The notes under the pieces are model-generated. The model made no database searches, was not told the DNA's origin, and worked only from the letters and a program-made list of their open reading frames with translations. This document shows, in pieces, positions 39,998-52,135 of a DNA stretch of 64,000 bases (position 1 is the stretch's first letter; the number at the start of each line of letters is the position of its first letter). The DNA lies in contig JANCRA010000001.1 of assembly GCA_024362935.1 (NCBI GenBank), forward strand, positions 64,818,930-64,882,929, written 5' to 3'. The stretch comes from Setophaga petechia. Its lineage: Eukaryota > Chordata > Aves > Passeriformes > Parulidae. A program made the position numbers and the translations under genes.

Positions 39998-42512
39998 ACC
40001 ACACTTAGTGGTGAACACTGAGCAGAATTTCTCCCTGAACACTCCATTAGTGGTAGCTCTGCCTGGTTGCAGAATTGGCAATTATAAAATGCACTTGGTT
40101 TTGCTTTATCTGCAAGTGGTTTCTGCCAGTGTAGCATCCATTGCATTTTTGAGCAAGGCAAGGCGATCCCTTGGAGAATATGCAGGAAGGAAAAGCCAGA
40201 ATGCTCAGTTTCAGAAATTATCTTTTTAAACAGCCAGAATCAGGAGAGAGTGGTTGTTTCATCACTTGCTGTCCTTCAGTGAAGTTCTGTCTTCTTAAAT
40301 GCACAACCACCAATTTAATGCAAAATTGTCTTAAAATTGCTGAGCCTCACAATGGCCAATTATTTTTATGAGTGTCATTAAATGTTTATTGTTGGCAGTT
40401 ATTGTTTACTGTTAATAATCATGATCTGTCTATGGAGAAACAGCCACAATTATTTATCCTGCTGTGTTGGTTTATCCTGCATCTGTGGTGAGCAGAAATC
40501 AAACTGGAAGATAGCCACTAAACTTCTCTTTGGAGAAAAAATTTATACTTTTACAGTAACAGGGACAGCAACTGTTCTTAGACATTGATTTTTTTTATTA
40601 GAATTTTAATGGTTAATATACATGAGTTTTCATCATATGGAGTGATAAAACCTCTGTTTGCATCGGTATTTTTTAATGTTGATTCACAAAAAGAAAAAAT
40701 AATGTAATGGAATTTGATATGTTTTATTATTCAGAAAATTTAGATTTCCTTTGAAGTAATTTGTGAAAGACTAAAAAATGAGGGAGTTTGTAATTTAACC
40801 CAAAATGGAGTTAATGGGGTTCAAGAAATAGAAAGGAAAAAAACTTGCTTTTTTTTCCTCAAGTTTCAGACAGCAAACTTCTTACTCTGACAGCACCAGT
40901 CTTTTCTTGACCCTCTCTGATAAATATAACCTTTATAAGCCTGGGTGCTAAGGCAGTTTTCAGCTACTTATTCCTAAATCTTTCTAGAAATGTTTTGTGC
41001 CTGGATAAAATTTGCGTAACTCCTCACAGATAACTTCACTGCTTTAACAAATCCTTTAAATTGCGTTTAAAAGTTTCTGCAACAGAAAACGTTTAGACAG
41101 CCCTTGTGGTGAGGAGCTTTTCCCTTGTATCCAATCTTTAATGACAGAAGGAACTGTGACACAATCAGATAACAATGCAAGCTGGCTGCGGAACGTCTTA
41201 AAATGATTTGGGGTTTGGATCAAAAGTAATTAATGATGTTTTTGAAATTAGTAGTTATGGAAATAATAAAAGATGAAACTGCTTTTTATTTATGAAGACC
41301 TTCTAGTGGAAAATCAGAATGAAGGAGTTTTCAAGGATCACCTCCCCTAAGAACATTTTGTAGTCTCAGCTTTAATCAGTGTCTCTGTTTTTGTTTTGAG
41401 CGTGGTTGTGGAGAGGAATATCATGCCCTCACACACTCACTGGCTTCAGAATTAAGACTGGCTCTGCATGAACAAAGTCTGCAGGAACAGCCTCTGTGAG
41501 ATTTTGCTTTGCTTCTGTGCAGCTCCCACACCTCAAAGAGGGAGTGTGACCAAATTGGTTTTTTGCTTTTGTTTGGCCATTTTAAAAAATGATTAAAAAT
41601 GAATGATCCCAGAGGGAGATTTTATAGCTTTTCCTTGTACATTTTTAATGTTAATTGACCAATTCCAATAAGAATGAAAGCTACTTGTAAAGAAAACAAG
41701 GTCATATTTTCTGCAAGGAGAAAGTTCCTCATGTCATCTTTCCTACCTCTGTGGGGAGAGTGTAGGTCAAGTTTTCTACTTGTTTGTTCTGCTCAGTCAG
41801 TGGCAGGGGACACAGCCTCCTCCTCTCTATTGCTTTTCTGGTTTTCTGCTAGGGATCATAGTTCATCACATGTTCTTCTGTCTGCTTTCTTCCATTTGCC
41901 TCCTCGTGGTATCATGTATCAGGAAGGGTCTTGTCCACTCTCGCTGGGTGCAGATGTGCCTTGGCTTTACTTCAGTTGGCATTAAAGTGTTGGTGCCATG
42001 TCCAACAGACCTGTGATACCAGACTTCATCATCCACTTATTAATTGCTGCAGAAAATATGCTGATTTCACCATTAGCTTTGTAAATCTCTGCAGGTTGAT
42101 TTAATCACCTTCCTTCAAATCTTTTCCTGTAACTCCCCTCTGGTGTTATTCCAAAAGAAGACATCCCAAAGCTCTATTGGCTTCTATTTGAGACTGCATC
42201 CCAACATTGTGACCACAGCTGTCTGAATTGTTTTGTTCTATTTCCTAATGCTTAATTAATTCTTGGCTTGAATTTCAGATTGCAAACTCTGCAGTGGTGA
42301 CTAATTTTTTGCGGGATTTTACAGCGGAGTCCAGAACTGGGAATAGACTCAAATAATCCCAACAGTAAAACAGGCAAGATGAGGAACTCTGTTTTAGCTG
42401 TGATAGGGGAATTCCTGGGACTACAGCTGCAGTGGGACTGGACATCTGCCTCTAAGATTTGTTCATATTCTTGTGGATATTTAGTGTCCTCCAGCCCAGA
42501 TATGGTTTTAGC

Positions 42513-42534
42513 ATTCCATATTTAAATATGGAAT
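42513..42534. repeat. 22-base perfect palindrome
   Basis: ATTCCATATTT is followed at once by its exact reverse complement, with no spacer. AT-rich; it may be chance or a dyad binding site. Confidence 0.85.
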
Positions 42535-45500
42535 TAGTTCAGTACATTTCCAAGACAAAGGAGAAGTTCTTAATTTATTGTCATAAAGAAATGAACACCT
42601 TATGCCATAATTGTAGCTTATCTGGGACTCAAATGTCCCAAACAGACCTCCCCACAAACTGGTCTTTACAGGCAGTGTGCAGAACACTTTCCAAGTCCAC
42701 AAATGGCCTGGACTGTGTGGGGGAAGCTTATTGCAGTCTGAGGGCTCTCTGAGGTCTTCCTGGGAGCTGTGCAGTCCCTCTGTGTTGGTACTGCTGCGTG
42801 TTTTAGCACTTTTCCCCCAGACTCATGGATTGTGACTTACTGCTTCAGATCATTGTGGCTGTTATGCTTTGAGCTTGATGACTGAAGACAGTGACTGCAG
42901 CACTTGCTCTGCCAGAGTAGATTCAGAAACCAAACCCTGTTGTTCGGATGTAATTCCTTCAGTGTAAATTCAATGTCATCTAAGCTCCACTGTTATCCTT
43001 TCTCAGTCATGAGCCCTGCAGCAAGGAGCATTAGGAAAGCTTCATTTGATCCCAGCTCTTGGGTCTGTGGGGAGAACAAATAACAGAGGATTGATGGAAA
43101 ACATGTGTTGCTGGAGTTTGGCAGGAAAATTTTCAACCTAAGGCTTAAGGAAGTGTCCCTGATGAAAGACAAGGAACTGGATGTGTGTTTGTGATTGAAA
43201 GACAAGAAGCTCAAGAAGCTCTAATGCATTTTTATCCTTTGGTATCCAAAAGGTCAGCTTAATAGTCAAGTTTAACACACAATAATGTGATGGAAGAGTG
43301 ATAACACTGGGATAGAATAGGTTAAAATGCATTGATCCTATTCTTGTCCCATTACTTCTTCCTTTTAGCTTGGTAATGCAAGAGAATTTGGGCTTATCAT
43401 CTCTGTCTCAGCTCAATGCAGTGAGACAAGCAGACTTTGGGTTGTCTCAAATAGCTGAGCTTTTCTGCCTGTGTTTGTTTGCAGTCCACTGTTCCCTGCA
43501 GCGAGAGATTTCTTAAACCTCAGCAAGACTCCATAAACTCCCCCTGTGTATGGCAGAATGGTGAATGCTTCTGATTTAAAGGAATGGCTGAAGGGACAGT
43601 GAGATGGGAACCTGCACATCAATGTGTTCAGACTGGTTTGATATCTCTGCTGCCCCTAAAGTGTTGATAATGCAGCATGAAGCTGAGTTGTGTGTCAGAC
43701 CTCAAAGTGTGGGGCTGCTCTTTCAGATGGAAAAATCATCCAGGGACTCAGCCATTATCCTGTGATCTTCAAATAATCTGTTCCATTTAAAACATTTGGA
43801 ATATGTTGATAACTATTTTGTATTTTAAGCAGTGTTCTGGTTATTTACTGTCAACTGATGATGGCTTTGAAGTCACTCAAAGCATGGCAGAGCTAATCAT
43901 TGCATTGGCCTATCGAAGTGCAGCACACAAATCGTTGTTGAAATGTAATTTGTATTTTTTTCCCATCCATTTGTAGATATGCTTTAGAACAGTGCATCCC
44001 AGCCTCTCTAAGCTTTAATGCAAGGGGCTCCTCCATGTGCTCTAACAGCCCCTGCTTCCTGAATTCCCTGCTGCTGCTGAATGCGGGGCTTCGTGGATCT
44101 TCATTTTGTAACTCTGTATCCTGTACCCAATGAAAATGTTGTCAATGCAGTGTAGTGCAAGAAATTACATGAGTTATTCTTCAAGAGTTGAAATGAACTT
44201 GGTCTGTGGCTATGTGATGATTACTTGTAAATAACATCTGGTAGGTTTTAAACTCAGTTTAAAAAACCTGATTCCATGAGCCTTGCTAATTTAACCATGG
44301 AGCAGATTTTAACCTGCAAAATATGCTTTGAACATTAAAGAAATTCACTTTTTTGATGACTAGTTTAAAATAATGAATTTCTGTGTAACACAGAAAAACA
44401 TGTGACTTCAAATTCTACCTGCCATAGAATTTGTGGAAGGTAATTTTAGAGTTATTTTTTGTGAGCTATTTGTAAGCAGTTCACAGTCTCAAATGCGTCT
44501 CTGGGTTCATGTATCTGCCATAAAATCTCAAACTGTGTGTAGCTACTGTCAGCTTTATGTCTACTTGTGTGATAAATCAATACCTGAGGATCACATAGAT
44601 ACTCAAGGAGATTGCCACATCCCATCCCTTGGCTTGGATGCTCTATAGCCATGTGTAATTCAGCTCATCAGGATGTCTCTCAATCACCAAGGATGATCAA
44701 TATTCATTTCAATTTGTCATGAAACGTGTTGTTTATATCCTTTTCCAGAGCCTGCCTTTGTTTGGTGCCTTGTTCTGCTCTCTGTTTTCTCTCTCTCATA
44801 TCTTTTCTGGGAAATTCTCTCTCTCGTGACCCTGCAAGCTTGGCTCATTGTCAGGAAAATTCATTAGAGGACAAAACTTGGGCTCTTTCCAAGATTTGAT
44901 TACTTGTTGTTTTTCAGTTCAGGTATTTGTGTAAACAAATACAGTTTAGATCCTTCTCCAAACCAGGGGTCTGAGAGACCACACAGATATTGTACAAACT
45001 TGGACCTGGAAGTAATCCACTTTTCTCTTATTTCATACTGTCTTGGACAAAGTTGTGAGTAGTAGACACAGGACAGTGAATTTTTAGTCAGCTACATCCT
45101 GAGGAAGTCAGACCAATTGTCAGGAAGTTTAGCAGTCTGCCTCATGATCAATTCTAGGACAACATCCTCACATCCCAGCCTGTCCTTGCACATCAGGAGA
45201 TGGGGCTGCTTCCCTGGCACACCTCTGGAGCTGACCTGGAAATGGCACTGGGATGTGTTGAGGTGATGGAGGGATTTGGGGGTGTCTGTTTTGCTCAGAA
45301 TTTCACCCAGACATGATTCAAATCTCCTGAGAGATCATGGAAAAGAAGAATCATTATGAGCAGTTTAGGCTGCTGGAGCCCTGTGCAGAGACTGCAGGAG
45401 ATGAGGGTAATGGGCTGGGATTTGATTTGCACAGCCCACGGCAATGCAAGGGTTAACAGCCTGTGGAACTGCAGCACGGGGTTAATTGGAGCAGATGAGA

Positions 45501-46652
45501 TTACAATGATTAGTGCTGCCTGGGGAGCAGCACCAAGTGATTCACCATTCCAACAGGTTTGCTGCAGCTAGAATGAAAACAACCTGTGCAGGAAAATCCA
45601 ATTATCATTGCTGAGAATGTGGGTGTAGATCTTGAGGGGTGAGCATGGTTCTCCTATGTCTAATTCAACCCAACTAAAACAGTTTACAAATTTATCCTGA
45701 ACTCAGGAAATAGACATGGGAATTAACCCTGAGGGGCTGCACACACTGAGCTGAACTATCTGCAATATCATATTCTAAAATGAGGCATTTGAAATCTTCT
45801 AGTTAGTTTGCTTTTTTCAGGAACTCACCCAAATTAGATGGTGGTAATTTAAAACAAAAAGTAATTGCTACTAATAATAATAGCAACAGTTACTTAGAGC
45901 CACAAAAGTGGAAATGCAACGGAAGCCTTGATTTTGTCCTACATTTTTTAAAACTCTAAGTAGAAACAGAAGAATATTTCAGAGAGGTAGGACAGTTTCT
46001 GGCCTGTGTTGTCAGGCAGAACAAGGGTCACTTGAATTAAGTTCTGTGTAGCAAAACATTTCACATTTGTCAATTTTTATCTGAAATACATCTATGAAAA
46101 ATTATGTCTGTACTAGCAACATATGTTAAGTATAAGAATATTTTATGTGTCTTCCTGCTTGTCAGCAGTAAATTTCTACCCTTCCAAGCTAACATATGCC
46201 ATTAATTTCAGCTCTCAGGTATGCCCACTGCATGTTTTCTTAAAGACTTAATCAGACAAATTATTTTGTGTTATTTAGCAATTAATGCTTGGATATTGCA
46301 ATTAGACAAACTCTTGAAGTCATAACACTTATAATGGCAGCACCTGTATATTACTCTTACTATGATGATATAAGTTATGCACAGTTAAATGACTAGCATC
46401 TAAGGTCTTAGTATTTAGTGGTGCACTTCCTTAAAATAAGTGTCCTAGAAATTGTTTTTAATTTTAGATGGAAAATTGTTCTTATAAAGTTAATTTATTA
46501 AAGATTGGGCAATGCATATTTAATAACCAATAGTCCCCAGTGACATTAATTATCAAACAGGATTCACTTAACAGTCAATAAGTAACCTAATAATCAAATG
46601 TAAATTTTGTAGCCAGTTGTCTGATACTTAGAGCAAGGCATTGGGAAATTTG

Positions 46653-46690
46653 ATATATATATATACACGTGTGTATATATATGTATATCT
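46653..46690. repeat. Palindromic TA/CA-GT microsatellite
   Basis: Alternating TA runs flank a central ACACGTGTGT, which contains the E-box hexamer CACGTG at 46666-46671. It is close to self-complementary along most of its length. Confidence 0.8.
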
Positions 46691-48843
46691 GGTACTTGGC
46701 AGTACATATATACTTTTTTAATGAAGGTTTTTCCTACTGCTTGAAATATTTCTTGTTGTTTCTTAAACACATACCAAGCTACCAGCTTGTTATTCTAAGA
46801 AAACCCTGTGAGAATAAATTATTTTTATTAATATTGCACATGTCAAAACCTTGCAGCCAGTCAAATAAGGAGTGCTCATTGTCTCTCTCCCCACTGATGC
46901 TGTTAAAGGAATTGGAGTTAGGAGATTCAGACATGAAGTGAAACAGTGAAAGATAAGAAAATACTTCTTTTTCACAAGGTGTTTGTTGCTACAAGAGATT
47001 GTTTTGCAATTTTGTTTGCTCTTGACACTATTTTGAGTAAACCTGAGCTTCAGAGACATGCTCAAGGCAATTAAATATTTATGCTCCCCAAACTGACTTT
47101 TTAAAGCACATTTTCTGTTTACAGGAATCAGGTTTGCTTTGGTTTTATAGCTTTTCTTACAGGTTCTAAGAGAGATTTTTTTTTTTTCATTGGGGGAAAA
47201 AGATACATCCTTCTATGTTCATAAAGACTGCTGAAAAATGCAATAGGTAACATGAGTATAACATTGTGGTCTTCCATATTTCTGTTTTTAAGTCCTATTA
47301 CCTGTGATATTTTCCACTTTGCTTTCTATTAGGCCTGAAATGGGAAACCATCTAAAACCTAACAAATCCCAGAGTTTATCCCTGTTCTCTGAATAGCAGC
47401 AGGAGTGTGGCTGTTGTGGTTTGACATGGAAATGAAGAACAAGCTCTGCTCCGCAGCAGGCGCTCCAGTGGAGCTTGTGCAGGTGAGCTCTCAGCAGCAG
47501 TGAGACCTTGGCTGCTGCCTCTGCTGCTCTTGGCCTCCAGTTCAGCATTGGGCAATGAAAAATGGTGATGGAATCAAATTACTTTTATTTTTAATTTAGG
47601 ACAATTCTGTTTTTAAACATACCCATACTCTTCCAATGCTTTCAGTAGTCAAGGATGAAATTTTGGGCAGACATGAACGCCTCCCTTTTTTCTCTGAAGA
47701 ATAGAATTTGGACTTTGCTTTACCAGAGCAGTCCTCACTGTAGGCAGATGTTTCTTATGTTCTTCCAGCAATAGAAGTGGCTGGACACTGAACCTCAAAG
47801 GAGAGGGAGCTGAGATCCCTGACCTGGATAAGCCCACAAGTGCTCCCACTGGGGAGGTTCTTCCACCAGAACCAGCTCTTGGAAGGCTTTGCAGCCCTTG
47901 ACAGGAAATCAGCTGATTCCTGCAGGGTCCCACATGGAGACTTGCAGACTGAAGCGAGCATCTTGCTATAGCAAGGATTTGGGTGTAGTGCATCATCATT
48001 CGTATGGAAAGTTAATCTGTGACAAATTGGGGGGTTTCATGTTTTTTTATTTGAAAAAGCATCACATCTTCACAGAGAGACATTGTCTAGCACTTCTGCT
48101 GTGGATATCTGAATAATTCAGCTGGACAGGTGGAATGATAAGGTAATGGAATCCAGATGTTGAAAGGATTTTTGGGATGATTTTTCATAGGTTCAAGCTG
48201 AAGTCCCTGATTTATTCAGGCTTTTAAGTACCATGCGAGCCTTTCCTGTGGAAGAAACTGTGTTTTATGGAAATAAGTCACTGTGTGTGGTACACTAGAG
48301 AAAGGCAGGGAGCCACAAAACTTCCTAGGACCTCAAAGCTTCACATTAAGTGCGACTGTACACTTCATGTTAGAAGACAATTCTTGAAAGTTGTTTCCCC
48401 TTAAGTTCTTTGGAAGCATTCACCCACTGTTTAATGTGCTTTTATTGTTACTCTCCATCATTTTTCCCTGTTACATTTTTTGATTGCAAATGGTTTACCA
48501 AGTTGGCGTTTTCCATTGCAACACAGTAAGAAGCCATAACTAAAAAATGATAATTTTTTTGCAAGTCAAAAATAATAGGAGCTTTATTCCAATAGAAAAT
48601 ATTCCCAACTCTCCTCTCCTTTCTCCCCTTCAAATACTGTTTTAAAAATACAGAATTCTCTACTCTCTGTTACAGAAAAATGCTCTCCATCAAGAAAATG
48701 GAGACATCTACCTGGACAAATCTAGAAATGTTCTTTGTGATCTTCAGTGATGTTCTTCACTCAAAAACCTCAAAGCACAAATCCTTTTAGTGAGGCAGGT
48801 AAGAGAGTCATTTGCATTTTCTCTTCCAGTCCAGCAGCTGTTC

Positions 48844-48849
48844 CAGTAG
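48844..48849. other. Target site duplication, left copy, provirus B
   Basis: CAGTAG directly abuts the left LTR and is repeated at 58130-58135. A 6-bp duplication is typical of alpha/betaretroviral-type integrases. Confidence 0.95.
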
Positions 48850-49552
48850 TGCAGCGGAGTTCGGCCAAAAGGTCGAGCGTCCGGCCAGCTCGGAGTGGCC
48901 AACACTCTAGCTGCACGCTGTGGGTCCCCTTGGCGGCGGAAGGCCTTGGGCTGACCTCACCACGGACGGCTGGCACTGCGGTGCGGACGAGGAAGGAGCC
49001 AGGACACTCACTGGGGTGAAGGCAGGTTTATTGCTAAACCCCAAAGGACATCCAGGAGGCAAACTCAGGGAAGAACAACAGGGAAAAAACCCCAGCAAGT
49101 GACCCCAAGGGACGGGAGAAACAAGATTATATATGGGGGAGGTTACATAAGGAGGAGTTGACAAGAAACCAATGGGGAATAGCCAGGGAGGGAACCGAAC
49201 ATAACTGACACAGTGTGGGAATGAATTGGAACATAATGAAGGAGGGGTCCCAGGGCCACAGCCAATCATGGCTCCCAAGACAGAGAACTTTCTGGAAACT
49301 AGGGAGGAGTAGGGAGTGATTGACTGGGCCTGGGGGAGGAGAGCAAGTATACTTATAAGGGGGAAAAGGGGAGGAGGAATTATATAACATACTTAACTGA
49401 CAATAGGGGAGGCGGGAGTAACCAAGGCAACAGAAAGACTGGCAGGCCACTGGCGGGTAGGGCCAGGAGGAACGAACCATTATAAAAACATAAAGGGGGG
49501 CAGTACAACATAGGGGAGCGATTAAACCAAACTAGATTAACACACTACAACA
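48850..49552 (-). repeat. 3' LTR of provirus B
   Basis: A 703-bp LTR, read on the - strand from TGTTGTAGTG at 49552 to CCGCTGCA at 48850. U3 runs from 49552 to about 49095, R to about 49010 and U5 to 48850. U3 has inverted CCAAT boxes (ATTGG) and a CT-rich region. It differs from the 5' LTR at 48878, 48967, 48985 and 49248 only. Confidence 0.96.
49027..49135 (-). promoter_or_regulatory. TATA box and poly(A) signal in 3' LTR of provirus B
   Basis: On the - strand CATATATAAT (49135-49126) is the best TATA candidate. AATAAA (49032-49027) follows about 95 bases downstream, as in retroviral R regions. A second TATA-like element (CTTATAAGTATAC, about 49360-49347) lies further up in U3 and is less well placed. 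Confidence 0.65.
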
Positions 49553-49566
49553 TCTCCCCGTTTTTT
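49553..49566 (-). other. Polypurine tract, provirus B
   Basis: On the - strand AAAAAACGGGGAGA directly precedes the TGTTGTAG start of the 3' LTR. Confidence 0.85.
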
Positions 49567-49621
49567 ACGAAATAAAAACAAAAGGAACTGAGAGTTCATA
49601 TAAAAACTAAAAAGTCCGGAT

Positions 49622-51016
49622 CTACGGCTGGTCTTCCCAAGCGGTGTCTCCTTCGAGATAGACGTCATCTGGCGACAGTTCGATGGGCCCCTCTTCATCT
49701 GCAGCCTTGTCAGCTTCCAAAGGGGGGTCTTCTATCTCGAATTGCTCGATGAAAGGAGCAGAGACTCTGTTCACGCTTGGAACAGCTTTTGCTATTAGTC
49801 TTTTGACCAGCTTGCGGGTCAAAGTAAACAGAATTAATAACAAAATTAAACTCAGAACAACTTTACAAACTGATTCTAACACTGAACTGGCCCACCCGCT
49901 AAGGCCCCAACCTTTAAAAATGTCCCCCAGCCAGTCAGATGATTCTCTCTTTATTTTATGGATAAGGTCTTGTAGTTGTGTTATTGTGTGTCTGGCGTCT
50001 TCGGCTCGTGACGACAGATTGAGGCAGCAGAGACCTTCAAATTCTTCACATATATGATGGTGGAGCAGCAATAGGAAATCTATTGCTGCCCTATTTTGAA
50101 GAGTCGCCTTCCTCGTTATTTCCTTGTCTGTGAGGAGGTTGTATAACGCAGCTGATGTAAAATTCCCTTGTTTTGCTACCCAACACTCTAGGCGGCCCAA
50201 TTCACCTAGAGATTTCGCCACCGATACCCAAGGCAATAAAATGGTAAAGGCGACGCTTTTGGAATGTGACCAATGAGTAATTTCGCCGTCACAATCTTCG
50301 GCGAGGTCTTCAAGACCCCTTTTTGACCTAACCAATTGAGATGTGACGTTTGCTTTCTTCCAATTAATAATTTAGGTGATGTTGGGAGTAAACAGCGTCA
50401 GTCTGCCTAAAGTGCACGGCCCTCCGGTCAGGCAAGAGGGGATGCCTGCCCACGCTCGGTCGCCACAAATTAAAAACACACCTTTAGGAAGGGAGTAGGG
50501 CTTCTGGCCGGTGGTAGTGGGCCTGCTAATTTTCAGCACAGCTGAGCACCATTGTTGACTTTGATACTCGATTTTAGATTGCTGTACTACTTCTACGCCC
50601 TTTTTTATTGGGGCAAAAGTATATTCAAAATGAAAACAAATGGTAGCATTAGCTGAACCGAGCAGGTGTAATTCTGTGGGCTCTGAGGTTAGGAGGTCCA
50701 GCCTCCTTACTCCGTCTCTTCAGGCATTACTTGAATCAAAACCAGGTGGTATGGTAAGGCTCCGGGCTAAAACGGGGGACAGGGCAAACTGGAAGGCAGT
50801 GGGAAACTCGCCTGGAGAGAAAGGGATCCCCACAAGGCAAGATGACATTGGGTCTTCTGCTGCACCGGTGTCCAGGCAGATATGATCTTGCCCCATGGAC
50901 TGAGCCAAAGCACGCCAAACATTGACTTTTGGCTGGGGGACGACCCACGATTCAGAAGGTGGTGCCAGGAGACTGCAGGTCATCAGCAGGACACTAAGAG
51001 CTGGGTTGGGGGCCAT
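49622..51016 (-). pseudogene. env: Envelope gene (SU-TM) with two in-frame stops, provirus B
   Basis: One reading frame runs from a Met at 51016 to the stop at 49622, interrupted by TGA at 50720-50722 and TAA at 50372-50374. The N-terminus (MAPNPALSVLLMTCSLLA) is a signal peptide, and SU is short, about 230 residues. An RSKR furin-type site lies near 50329-50318. TM then shows an N-terminal loop bounded by two Cys about 36 residues apart, an LQNRAAIDFLLL segment followed by CEEFEGLCC (the CX6CC motif), a membrane span of about 20 residues and an acidic tail of about 65. The motif set is of alpha/gamma-retroviral type, unlike the pol. The upstream Met at 51070 is a less likely start because it lies before the predicted splice acceptor and would spoil the signal peptide. 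Confidence 0.88.
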
Positions 51017-51034
51017 TGCCAGCGGGGAGATGAA

Positions 51035-51047
51035 CTGAAAGATAAAC
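51035..51047 (-). promoter_or_regulatory. Predicted env splice acceptor
   Basis: On the - strand a pyrimidine-rich tract TTTATCTTTCAG ends at 51035, 19 bases before the env Met at 51016. It would pair with the leader donor near 57195 to make the env mRNA. Prediction from sequence only. Confidence 0.5.
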
Positions 51048-51076
51048 GGAATAATATAAATATAATGCAATCAAAA

Positions 51077-52135
51077 TCATGGTTCATCCACATGAAATAA
51101 ATTTAAATCATAGGAGAACGGGGAGGACGCACGAGAAGGGGGTTGAGAGTCTTGTAAAGGAAAGTCCACTGAAAAAGGAGGGTACAGATGGGGAGACTCC
51201 GCTTCTGAGGAGGACAGAGAGCTGGAGGAGGATGCTGAGTTGGAATGTTTCCTCCTCCGCCGCCAACACGCCTCGTGCACCTGGGGAACAGCCTTTTTCT
51301 GGGTCCCCTGCTTAGGGAGGAAGGGCCGGACCCACTTTGATGGTACCCATTTCGGCCCTGAGGGAGTGGACACGCAAGCGTATCCCCTCCCCCAGGTGAC
51401 TAGGTCAAACGGCCCCTCCGTCCTCCAGGTCTCCGGATCCTTGATAAGGACCGGAGGCCTGACCCTAGGTTGCAGCTGTTGGTGACTGCCAAAGTGCCTG
51501 ACCACTGGAGGATTCAGGTTGTCGAAGGCACAATTTAAGAAGTTAAGAGTATAAAGTGCCCTCGACAACCGGACGTGGGGGGACTCCACCTTCACGGCCG
51601 CTTGTTGACGAGCTGATACCTTCTTAAGGCTCTGGTGGGCCCTCTCCACCATGGCTTGGCCTGTCGGGGAATAGGGGATGCCGGTCTTATGCTCTATTCC
51701 CCATTGCTGCAGGAAGCTCCACAGGTCCTTGGATGTGTACACTGGCCCGTTGTCAGTTTTTATGGCCCTAGGGATGCCCAAGACAGCGAATGCCAAAAGC
51801 AGGTGCTTTTGAACATCCGCTGCCTTTTCACCTGTGTGGGCAGAGGTAAAGATAGCCCCAGAAAAGGTATCTACAGAGACATGGACGTAACACAGTCTAC
51901 CAAAGGATGGGACATGTGTCACGTCCATTTGCCACACCTCACAACTCGCCAAGCCTCGGGGATTTGTCCCCGAAGCAATGACGGGCATTTGGTCTTTCTG
52001 GCATTGGGGACATGTGGCCACGATCGCCTTGGCCTGGTCATGAGTAAGGTTGAACTGCCGGACCAAGCCAGGCGCATTCTGATGGAATAACTGGTGGCTG
52101 ATCTTAGCCTGGCCGAACACATCTGGGCCGAACAC
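51077..52135 (-). pseudogene. pol: Integrase domain of pol, provirus B (out of frame with RT)
   Basis: A 352-codon open frame. The zinc-binding H-H-C-C is at about residues 14, 18, 42 and 45 (HQLFHQ...CPQCQ). The catalytic core has Asp71 (WQMDVTH), Asp128 (KTDNG) and Glu164 (MVERAHQ), with D-35-E spacing intact. The C-terminal domain (TWGRGYACVSTPSGPKWVPS) is followed by an Arg cluster and a Ser-rich, acidic extension of about 60 residues, ending just upstream of env. Integrase would insert viral DNA into the host genome. The frame here differs from that of RT/RNase H by one base, a lesion relative to provirus A, where RNase H and integrase are fused. The apparent Met at 52135 is a frame artefact, not a real start. 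Confidence 0.92.

Larger units (their letters stand above)
33553..48843. other. Host non-coding DNA, no gene seen
   Basis: About 15 kb of AT-rich sequence with no exon, RNA gene or named transposon that I can defend. The longest chance frames (for example 34677-34970 + and 47649-47999 -) have no recognisable domain. Smaller structures are listed separately: T16 at 35799, a 23-bp tandem repeat at 39912, a palindrome at 42513 and a TA/CG palindromic repeat at 46653. The last 25 bases before provirus B contain a splice-acceptor-like tract. Confidence 0.55.

Noticed and set aside
47413..47560. TGTTGTGGTTTGACATGG as the start of another LTR related to provirus A
   Set aside because: Only the first bases resemble the LTR start; no U3 landmarks, terminal CA or target duplication found nearby.
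48907..49480. Open frames of 117 and 123 codons inside the provirus B LTR, repeated at 57484-58057, as an LTR-encoded accessory or superantigen-like gene
   Set aside because: They overlap each other in different frames and look identical in both LTRs only because the LTRs are near-identical. They have no recognisable domain and their composition follows the CT-rich U3.
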